Of a stretch of 64,000 bases of DNA, positions 55,864 to 64,000 are shown piece by piece. The translations under genes and the position numbers were made by a program. How positions within the stretch are numbered: the first letter of the stretch is position 1; every line of letters begins with the position of its first letter. The DNA is taken from contig OX463816.1 in the NCBI GenBank assembly GCA_949825045.1, forward strand, positions 16,859,579-16,923,578, given 5' to 3'. The notes under the pieces were generated by a model. It had not been told where the DNA came from. It ran no database searches and saw only the letters and a list, made by a program, of their open reading frames with translations. Origin of the DNA: Argyresthia goedartella. Lineage: Eukaryota; Arthropoda; Insecta; Lepidoptera; Argyresthiidae.

Positions 55864-57850
55864 ATGGTTTACAGGCATACCTATTTTTGCAACAACAAAT
55901 CATTGACAGTGTACAGTGGGCAACAGATAAAGCCGGTTGGCGTTATGCCCGTCAATGTTGTGAGAAATAATGAATCATTTTTATCGGAAGTATTCGTTAT
56001 TGATAACGGTAATTGTCCACCTATTTTAGGACGCAAATGGATGCGTGAATTACGAATTACATTATCACTGATCGCCCATATTTCGAGCAATGATTGCGAT
56101 CTTGTTCTTTCAGAAATAGCATGCAAGTACAGTAACGTGTTTGCACCCGGTATCAGTACATTCAACGGTAGTAAGATAAGCCTGCGTGTTGTGACGGGGG
56201 CGGTGCCGGTTTGGCGGCGCGCGCGCGTCATGCCCTTTGCCTTGCGGCCAGCCGTGAACCGCGAGCTGGTGCGGCTGGTGCGTGAGGGTGTGCTGACTCC
56301 GGTGGAGCACCCGGGCGAGTTGGGCACTCCGATAGTGCCTGTAGTAAAGAGTTCAGGAGGCATTCGAATCTGTGGCGACTTCAAGATCACCGTCAACCCC
56401 GTTTTGCTTGATAATAAATATCCGCTTCCGAGGGTCGAGGATTTATTCGCTATCCTTCGAGGAGGTAAATCATTCGGTAAGGTAGATTGCAAAAATGCTT
56501 TCCAACAACTTTTATTGCACAATAATTCAAAAAAGCTCTGTACGATCGTCACCCACTTGGGAAACTTTGAGTATAAAGACTGCCTTTTGGTATTAAAACG
56601 GCACCAAATAAATTCCAGCGAATTATGGACAATTTGTTTAAATTAGACCACTTAGGTGTATTCGTTGATGATATTGTAGTAACAGGAGAGACACAACAGC
56701 AGCACGTACAAAATTTGATTAATTTTTTATTTTTTTTAAATGAAAGCGGTTTGAGGATCGCTAAAGAAAAATGCACTTTTTTCAGAGACAAGATTTCTTA
56801 TTTGGGGCACGAGATAGACGCAGAAGGGCTGCATAACGAACCAAAAAAAAAAATGATGCGGTATTTACAGCGACTAGACCCAAAGATGTATCAGAGTTAC
56901 GAGCTTTTTAGGTTCTCATTAATTATTATTCAAAGTTTGTGGCTAACTTTAGCACTATAGTAAGCCCATTGTATGAGCTATTAAAAAAGAGTAAGGATTT
57001 TGTGTGGTCCAAGGGTTGTGAGGAGGCGTTCACGCAAATAAAAAGTTTTTTGAAAAGTGCAAATGTGTTAGTGCACTTCGACCCAGCACTGCCGGTAGTG
57101 TTGGCTTGCGATGCGTCCCCCGCGGGGGTAGGTGCATGGCTAGGTCACGTGATGCCGGACGGGCGCACGCGCGCCGTGTTGCATGCCAGTCGTACGCTCA
57201 CAGTTAGTGAAAGGAATTACAGCCAAATATGCAGAGAAGGTTTAGCAGTTTTATTCGGCGTGCGGAGATTTCATGAGTACTTGTACGGCAGAAACTTCAC
57301 ACTAATTAGCGACTGTAATCCCTTGTATTCAATTTTTGGGCCCAATCGCTGTCTTGCTTATCAACTAATGCCAGGGAACCGGTTTACAAAGGTGACATCG
57401 ACGCTAGCGATAATAGGTCTTTTGCGTACTTTATAGAAGCCAATTCACCTATCTCGTTCAAACAAGTGGCGGCAGTCACAAGGAGAGTTGTTACTCTAAA
57501 CAAAATACTCGGATATGTATTACACGGCTGGCCATCACATATACAAGATGTACCGGAAAACTGTTAAGATTATTTTAGCAGGAAAGAATTTATATCATCT
57601 GAACATGGATGTGTAATGTTCGGTTATAGAGTTATCATACCTAAATCTTTACATAGGGATATATTAAACCAGTTACATTCCAGTCATATGGGCATTGTAA
57701 AAACAAAATCATTGGTATCTATGTATATGTATTGGCCACATGTAGATAAAGACGTTGAAATGATTTATAATTCTTGTGAAGTGTGTTTAAAAGAACGAAA
57801 TAATCCCGTGAAAAGCGAGCTGGTACCTTGGCCATGGCCGCAAAAGCCCT

Positions 57851-57852
<2 letters not shown>
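55864..57852 (+). pseudogene. pol: Gypsy B pol relic: RT, RNase H, integrase N-terminus
   Basis: RT: LVREGVLTPVEHPGELGTPI near 56275, IRICGDFKITVNP near 56366, GKVDCKNAFQQLLL near 56477, catalytic FVDDIVVTG near 56662, LGHEIDAEGLH near 56803. RNase H: VVLACDASPAGVGAWLGH near 57097 and CREGLAVLFGVRRFHEYLYG near 57231. Integrase: LHSSHMGIVKTKSLVSMYMY near 57680 and NSCEVCLKER near 57770, the zinc-binding region, then WPWPQKPW where the LINE interrupts at 57853. Four or more frames are needed. The rest of integrase is at 62220. Confidence 0.86.
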
Positions 57853-57882
<30 letters not shown>

Positions 57883-57920
57883 GCTCAGATAACAGGATCC
57901 ATATACATACATAATTACAA

Positions 57921-60716
57921 CTAAATTAACATTTTTACCCAATGGTGGTTGAATGGGCCATCCCATCTCTCAGAAAACACCTTTAGAATGCCGTTGCTAC
58001 TGACGCGCATTCTGCTCAGCAATGACGCAGCTCTTTTTCTCATGATCGCTTGAAAGCCATCAGTGCGCGCGTCTGCAAACATTGCTGAAGCACTGCAGAA
58101 GCGCGGCAGCCGCAACAGCATCCTAAAAGAGTTATTATATTGGACGCGTAGGGCGCTGTAAGTCTTCTGTGAACATCTGACCCACAGACTGCTGGTGTAA
58201 AAAGATTGACAATATGCTCTAAAAAGAGTTATCTTTACCTGTGTTGAGCACCGAGCAAATCTACGAGCCAGCATATTACTTCTGACTGTCAACGCCCTAC
58301 GCTCCCTCTCTATATCAAACTCATCTTGTAAATATTCGTTTACAACGTGCCCCAAATACTTAAATTCGGTTACCCGATTTAGGCAACACCCCTTAAGACT
58401 TATTTGTGGAACATTATCAAGTGTTCTTGAGTCTGCTTTAAAAACCAGATATTCACTCTTCTTAACATTGTAAATTAGACCATGGCTATCTGCATAGTTT
58501 TCGCATATAGCCAATAGTTTTCTCAGGGCACTCACCGACGGGCTCAGCAGCACCATGTCATCGGCATAGCTCAGATTATTTAGACAAACGCCATCAATAT
58601 AGCAATCAACATGCATAGTGCATACTGCTGAGCTCCTTGATGAGGCCATTTATGTACAGATTAAATAATCTTGGTGACGTTAGACCTCCCTGTCGCACAC
58701 CACACTGTAGTCTATAGCTATCTGACACTTGATCCGACCATTTAACATAGTTTATCTGATGATTGTACCAGTATCGAAAGACAGATAGTAGTTCAGGTGG
58801 TATTCCAGCTTCTTTTAGCTTAGTCCACAAGATATCATATGAAACCATATCAAAAGCTTTCGATAGGTCGAGAAAGCAAGCATAGATCGGAGTGCCTCTA
58901 TCAGTATAATATCTTACCGTACTCTTTAGGGCTAAAATAGCAGTTTCGGTAGAGAGGCCCTGCTGGAAACCAAATTGAGCATCCCCAATTTTAATAGTTT
59001 TATTTAGGCGCGCATCCAATAAAAAATCAAAAACCTTTGCTATCACAGTAGCCAAGGATATAGGTCTATAGTTTGATTTGTCCGATATATCGCCAGTTCT
59101 ATTTTTTACTATCGGCACTACAATCGTTTTCATCATATCGTCTGGTAAGTATGAATGAACAATACACATAGAATAAAATAAAGCTAGCACCCTCGGCATA
59201 TGAAAACCCGCATGCACCAGGTGTTCGATGCTGAGTCCATCGTGACCTGGCGATTTGCCTCTTTTCATACCCCGGATAGCACTCCTCACCTCTTTAGCTG
59301 TTATCCTACTTATTTCACTGTCAACATCATGGTTTGACTCGGTCTCAGCATCGCACACCTGTTGCGATTGCGGCCTGAGTGGTGAAATTACTTTAAAGTG
59401 GTCCTTGAAAATATTGGCAATGTCGCTGGGCTTACTGATACCGTCAACACTCACTGGCAGGTCAGGCTTCAAATTTAACTTATTAGTTGCTCGCCAAAAA
59501 GAGCTAATGTCATTATTACTACAGTGTGTGGCTATGATGTCCATTTTGACTTGCTCTTGGTTTTTTATACACCATTTTAATTTAGCTTTAAATATGTAGC
59601 GACTGCTACACATTTCTTCGTACGTCCTGCCACAACGCGGTTTACCCTGAAGGGTCCAGAGCTGAAATTTGAGCCGGGCCCGCCTGTGAAATTCTTGTAC
59701 ATGACGGTTCCAGCCTACAACAATTCTATTTCTCTGCGCCCTTTTGATTTCAACTCCCTTGTAGCTTTCAATGGATGCTTTTTCTAAAATGCAAACAATA
59801 TTTTTATACATATCATCCAATATAAGTTTATGTTTTAAATTTTTACACAGACCAGAACAACACTCTTGAAAATCGCGTGGAAAATCTATATCTCTAAATT
59901 TTTTATTACAAGCACTACTAAACTGCTTTATCTGGTCAGCCTCTCTTTGGCCCCAAACAATTTTGTTACACGTTGCATCATTATTAATTATTTTAGGAAT
60001 AATAAAAGTGGCTTATGATCTGACCAGGTCACATCATATAAAATATTTGCATTTTTGACACTTGACCATGCAGCAGAAGTTACAATACAATGATCGAGCC
60101 ATCTTGTACAGCCATGCGCATCACTGATGTAAGTATAAGATCCAGAATTCATACCCAACTTTTCAGTATCTGCATACACCCATTGTTGATCACACGAGAA
60201 CCGCATCAGTTCTGTCCAAAATAGTTCACCCGGATGTGCATTAAAGTCTCCAAGGACGAAAACCGACTCAGCTTCATTATTTTCAATTAAGGAGTTTACC
60301 TCACCTAGACAGTCCGTAAACTCTGTTAAGTTATCAATATTATCCGTTGGCATATACACACTCATTATAACTATTTCACGATCACATACCTTCGCTCTAA
60401 TAGCCACTATTCTATTACTATTGCAGTTAATCACCGACACTGACGAGAATGCATGTTTGCGCCACAGCAAGGCCACGCCCCCATGCGGTCTCCCCGTGCT
60501 GTAGGTAGCTAAGTCGACAGCTGATTTTCCTGTGTATTCGAAATCTTCATGTATGCTTCCCAGTAGTGGAATATCGTACGGCATCAACCAAGTCTCCTGA
60601 AGTGCGACAACATCCGCTTTATCACATATCGTTCTGACGCTGAACATAGAAGGTTTTAACGATTGGCAGTTAAAGCTAACAAGTTGACTTAATTTGCTGG
60701 CAGGTGTACTACACAT
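57921..60716 (-). pseudogene. LINE ORF2: endonuclease and RT, two frameshifts
   Basis: Starts at ATG 60716, three bases after the ORF1 stop. Endonuclease: SFNCQSLKPSM, QETWLMPYD near 60595, VLGDFNAHPGELF near 60255, DVTWSDHKPLLLFL near 60025. RT: KRGKSPGHDGLSIEHLV near 59265, NYRPISLATVIAKVFDFLL near 59075, FGFQQGLSTETA, CFLDLSKAFDMV near 58890, CGVRQGGLTSPRLFNLYING near 58700, catalytic LSYADDMVLLSP near 58575, FKYLGHVVNEYLQDEFD near 58370. Frames change near 59990 and near 58630, the latter at a small ATGCACT/ATGCATG duplication. All catalytic blocks are intact. The C-terminus at 57921 is followed by a short 3' UTR. Clade by eye: CR1 group (Kiri/Daphne-like). Confidence 0.88.
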
Positions 60717-60719
60717 GAT

Positions 60720-62141
60720 CTAAGTTTTCGGCTTCGGGTCATCAGAGTTATGTGCTCTGTCTAAAAAAGAGTACTTAAAATTTACAAAACGGCGGAAGAA
60801 AATTCGTTTTGGCCATAAGTTAACATCTTTGTATAAATGAAGTTTATTTTTAGAAACAAACATTTTAAATGCATTATGGTCCGTACCTTCCTCCATTACG
60901 ATTTGCCTTAAGTACACTCTCTCTTGCGTTTTTGTAAATATGTAGTCAGCAATATTTTTGGCTTTTGTTTCCAAGTGCACGTTTGTAATGAAGAGTGCTA
61001 CTTTTGGATCCGCCGCTTTGAAAAGCCCGCCCGGGTCTACATCTGCTTGACCCATCTGGCCCACAAAGCGATTTTTTGACTTGGACTTTTTTCTTCTTGC
61101 TATTAGGGTCCAGTTCTCTTCTTGGTCATTTGAGGTTTCAACCTTAACTACTGTGGCCCTAGTACTAACACTGGCCTGGGCCTTAACTACTTCAGCAAGG
61201 TTCATGTTTTTATTTACCCTATTCACTTCATAGTCAGCTGACTGCGCGCTTGTATAAGGAGACGTGATGTTTCTAGCATCTGTCTCACTGCACCCGCGGT
61301 CGCCTCCGTTGGCTATCTCTGTCGCTGTTCGATCCGCGCTCAACTGTGGCGTAGTCAAAGTGGATTAAGCAGGTGTCTCATTGCTCTCGCTTTCGTGGCC
61401 GCCTGCTGTCTCTTTCTCCGTACGATTTTGTGCCGGCTTGTGGATAGGCGAGCTAGTTGAGGGTATAGGACAAATATCCGCAGATTTTGTTGTAGGTAGC
61501 TTTGGTTGCAGATTTTCCCCATATGATGCAGCTGCCAGAGAAGATATAGGTCTCCAGCACGGCTCTACCCTTGTACTTCCATCTTCTATTGACACATTAT
61601 TGTGTGACATACCCATGGGCCCACTGTCTAGATAAGCACCTCGTCGCATATTTACGTTAAAATCCGTATTCACAAGTGAGGCGGTTTTCATATATTGTAG
61701 ATCCTCCCTCACTTCACTGAGCTGGCTTGAAGTAACATAGTTTTTTTTCACGAGATTGAGTTCTGCTCGCAAGATGACAAGATCCTTAAGAATTTTGGTC
61801 ACATCCACATGATCGAAAGTTACTGGCGGAAGCCTTTGCAAATTATGAGCAACAAAGAGCGGTATTACTTCGGGATCCGTGTCTTTCAGAAGGCATATCA
61901 TGTCCTGCAGGTCACGGTGTTGCTTCTTGTCTCTTCTACGCAATATTTTTCGCTTGTCCGTTGGCAGCGATTCAAATAAAAGCGTCTTGGACGCTACGAT
62001 CTCTTCCGGCGAGAAAGAAGACACGCAGATTTGGATAAGGCTCACCTCATCCATAACGTCATGTTTGTTTTGCATGAACGCTAGGAGTTCATCCACAACG
62101 ATGTTACAATTTGCACATTTCACTAAATTCGACGACGACAT
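60720..62141 (-). pseudogene. LINE ORF1 with one in-frame stop
   Basis: ATG 62141 opens MSSSNLVKCANCNIVVDELL, a Cys pair near the N-terminus, then KHDVMDEVSLIQICVSSFSP and a helical stretch (VHNLQRLP-like to about 61690). TAA at 61365-61367 interrupts, but the same frame continues to TAG at 60720-60722 with WTLIARRKKSKSKNRFVG and a C-terminal module KVALFITNVHLETKAKNIAD ... FKMFVSKNKLHLYKDVNLWP that looks RRM-like. ORF1 proteins bind element RNA. The frame also runs upstream to an ATG at 62222, but that codon belongs to the flanking gypsy. Confidence 0.78.
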
Positions 62142-62219
62142 GTTGGTCGCGAAACGTAACAGCCTAACCGCTCGCTGTGACGCGCGCGCGCAGACTGATT
62201 TATTATACTGATTAGTCTT

Positions 62220-62890
62220 CATTTAGATTTTTTAGGACCTCTTCGAAGCCACTATTATTTAATCATTGTCGATGCACACTCGTAGTCCACTACACCACTT
62301 CGATCCATTAAAGTGAGTAGCGTTAGTTCAACAGCGGCTGACTCCACAATTAGCGAGTTAAGACAAGTATTTGCAATATTTGGCTTATGTCATGAAATCG
62401 TCACAGATAATGGGCCCCCCTTTTCTAGCGCGGCATTTACAAAATTTACCGCAAAAAACGGTATTATACAAAAAATTTCACCGCCGCGCCACCCCCGAAG
62501 CAATGGCGCAGCAGAAAATGCTGTTGGCCAAGTCAAACGTTGCTCAAATAAGGCATTGACCGATGGAGTTGCCGCTGATGTGGCATTAACAAGATTTTTA
62601 TTAAAGTACAGAAACAGTCAACATTGTACCACAAAAAAATCACCGAGTGAAATGTTATTGGGTAATAAGTTACGAACCTGTTTAGATTTATTGAGACCGA
62701 TTTACGGAGGCCGTTTCATTCTTTTAGGCCTGCACAATTTAATCAAAGCCCTACTCAAGACCCACGTGGAACGCCGAACGTTTCGCCGTCGTCAAGTGGT
62801 CAGGAACCACATATTAGACCTAGTACTAATAATTATAATTTGCGTCCTAGGCAAGCGGATTATACAACGCGTCATCGCTAGAGGCCGATA
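62220..62890 (+). pseudogene. Gypsy B integrase core, continuation
   Basis: HLDFLGPLRSHYYLIIVDAH supplies the first catalytic Asp, followed by TAG near 62284; then IVTDNGPPFSSAAF near 62398 (second Asp) and HPRSNGAAENAVGQVKR near 62490 (Glu). SPSEMLLGNKLRTCLDLLRP near 62642 is the usual close of the core. A shifted frame to about 62874 gives an Arg/Pro-rich tail. It completes the integrase begun before 57853. Confidence 0.86.
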
Positions 62891-62964
62891 GCGGTGACCA
62901 GGCTGACCTGTAGAATGAGGACCTCAGAAGAGCTCAGCAGCGTAGCACGGAAGCGAAACGACCA

Positions 62965-63639
62965 ATGAAATTGAACTTGGGGAAGATCGTCGTAGACGAG
63001 GCGGATCAGCAGGTCAGACCATTAGTTTTATTGAATTCTTCTAGTGTAAACGTGGTAGCTCTTTTAGATACAAGCGCTACGGCTTCATGCATCAGCCCAG
63101 CCGTTGCAGATCAAGTGGGTGCGAGATGTATGCAAAAAGAGAAGAGACGGGTTATGGCGGTAAATGGAAGTTTATTGCAAATTGTAGGGAAATGTGTTAG
63201 AGATTTTAGTTTGGACAATTTTAACTTTTCACAGGAATTTTTAGTAATAACTGATTTAAATTGTAGCATTATTTTAGGGGTGGATTTTTCAATAAAGAAC
63301 GGTATGAATATTGATTTTGTTCATTCGTGTATGTGTTTTTTCCAGGGAAAAATACCGTTTTTCAATAATTTCCATACGAAACAAAACACGACACCGGTAA
63401 AACGAAATGTCATGCGCGTAGGGATTCTTTCAATACAAAAGATAGGGTCGGACTTTATAGACGGTTCTAGAAGGAAACAAGTGAACTTCGGGGAAACCAC
63501 GGTTATCGAGGATCGGGACGTGATAAATTCTATCGACTTTCAGGAGTTAAGAAAGGACGATTACGTTTATTTCTTGGGGTTGTCGGATTCGTGCGAATTT
63601 GCGTTTGGGGTAGAAGATAAAGATAAAGGTTTATCGTAA
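62965..63639 (+). pseudogene. Gypsy C protease region
   Basis: Open frame from ATG 62965. It holds an aspartic-protease fold: VVALLDTSATASCISPAVAD near residue 28, FLVITDLNCSIILGVDFSIK near residue 93, the latter being the conserved (I/L)-L-G-x-D-(F/W) block. The active-site triad reads D-T-S where D-T-G is expected, which should impair it. A linker of about 100 residues leads toward RT, and the frame stops at 63637-63639, three bases before the RT frame opens in another phase. Confidence 0.78.
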
Positions 63640-63641
63640 AT

Positions 63642-64000
63642 GAGGATTTATGTGGGAATGATAAACAGGTATTATTGGCGTTGTTGGATAGGAATGCGGA
63701 TAGATTTGCGTTTGAAACTGACCAGTTAGGTAGGTCGGAGATAGTGTCGGTCGATATTAAGACTTATGATGAAGAGCCGGTTCATTGTCACCCGTATCGC
63801 ATTTCGCCGGTGCAACGAGAAATTTTTGAGGAGCAGGTCGCGGAGATGTTGAAACTAGGTGTTATTAGGGAATTCACTAGTTCTTATGTTACGCCCGTTG
63901 TGTTAATTAAAAAGCACGATAATGCATGGAGGTTTTGTGTAGATTATCGGAAATTAAATAAGAAAGTTTGTAGGGATTGTTATCCTATTCCGCGGATAGA
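63642..64000 (+). CDS. Gypsy C reverse transcriptase, N-terminal part, cut by window end
   Basis: Open to the last base: VLLALLDRNADRFAFETDQL, VHCHPYRISPVQREIFEEQV, MLKLGVIREFTSSYVTPVVL, WRFCVDYRKLNKKVCRDCYP. These are the start of the gypsy RT palm and fingers before the catalytic YVDD, which lies outside. It is shifted by one frame from the protease, so either a -1/+1 event or a lesion separates them. Confidence 0.85.

Larger units (their letters stand above)
57853..62219 (-). mobile_element. Non-LTR retrotransposon (CR1-group LINE) inserted in gypsy B integrase
   Basis: Minus-strand LINE with ORF1 and ORF2 in order and a (TAA)n tail at 57853-57878. The 5' end is near 62210. The flanking gypsy reads on from WPWPQKPW to HLDFLGP, which fixes the insertion. 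I see no clear target-site duplication. Breaks are few (one stop in ORF1, two shifts in ORF2), so it is younger than its host element. Confidence 0.88.
54720..62890 (+). mobile_element. Gypsy-family retroelement B, decayed, split by a LINE
   Basis: LTR-like DNA precedes TTGGCAACGAGGTGATTAAA (54812), a probable primer site. gag (54850), protease/RT/RNase H and the first half of integrase reach 57852, and the integrase core resumes at 62220 after a minus-strand LINE insertion. Frame breaks are numerous. No second LTR is seen; a different gypsy begins near 62890. Confidence 0.83.
62891..64000 (+). mobile_element. Gypsy-family retroelement C, partial, runs off window
   Basis: A different gypsy pol begins without LTR or gag near 62890-62965 and continues to the end of the window. 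Its sequence does not repeat gypsy A or B. The left junction with gypsy B is not resolved; there is no target duplication visible. Confidence 0.75.

Overview
The window reads as a transposon-dense, AT-rich insect chromosome region, most likely from a moth or butterfly. That inference rests on an R4/Dong-type retrotransposon lying in (TAA)n, LINE 3' tails of the type I know from Lepidoptera, tRNA-headed SINEs and BEL/Pao, gypsy, piggyBac and mariner relics. I find no convincing host gene, rRNA, genuine tRNA or CRISPR array. Nearly all recognisable coding sequence belongs to mobile elements, most of it broken.

Layout. 1-4774: AT-rich DNA with a decayed LINE reverse transcriptase. 4775-12333: a young BEL/Pao element with 564-bp LTRs differing at 4 sites and a TATAG target duplication, inserted into an older LINE RT that resumes at 12334. 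12638-13955: minus-strand LINE and a LINE 3' tail. 14819-19334: a nearly intact Dong/R4-like element with one in-frame stop. 19335-19580: a SINE. 19936-24850: a rearranged LINE whose middle is inverted, with 377-bp inverted duplicate arms. 26060-29344: LINE scraps, including a second head-to-head pair. 30946-31303: a mariner deletion derivative with perfect 23-bp ends. 31745-32130: SINEs.

33693-37076 and 42687-46896: two large non-coding LTR elements of related design (131- and 163-bp LTRs, shared primer-site leader). 38480-42674: LINE fragments facing each other, one carrying a Tc1/mariner-like deletion derivative. 46897-48780: unclassified DNA with palindromes and inverted short-motif arrays. 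48835-64000: a nest. A Dong N-terminal fragment is cut by a gypsy (17.6/297-type) element; that ends at a piggyBac 3' relic; a second gypsy follows, split in its integrase by a minus-strand LINE; a third gypsy runs off the window.

The genes do not form a host pathway. They are gag, pol and ORF1/ORF2 machinery of separate retroelements, and the nesting gives a relative time order. The most interesting signals are structural: the inverted LINE, recurrent perfect fold-back repeats, paired non-autonomous LTR elements, the tandem N-terminal domains of the Dong-like protein, and homopolymer-linked frame breaks in the BEL element. I do not see evidence for a wholly new system beyond these.
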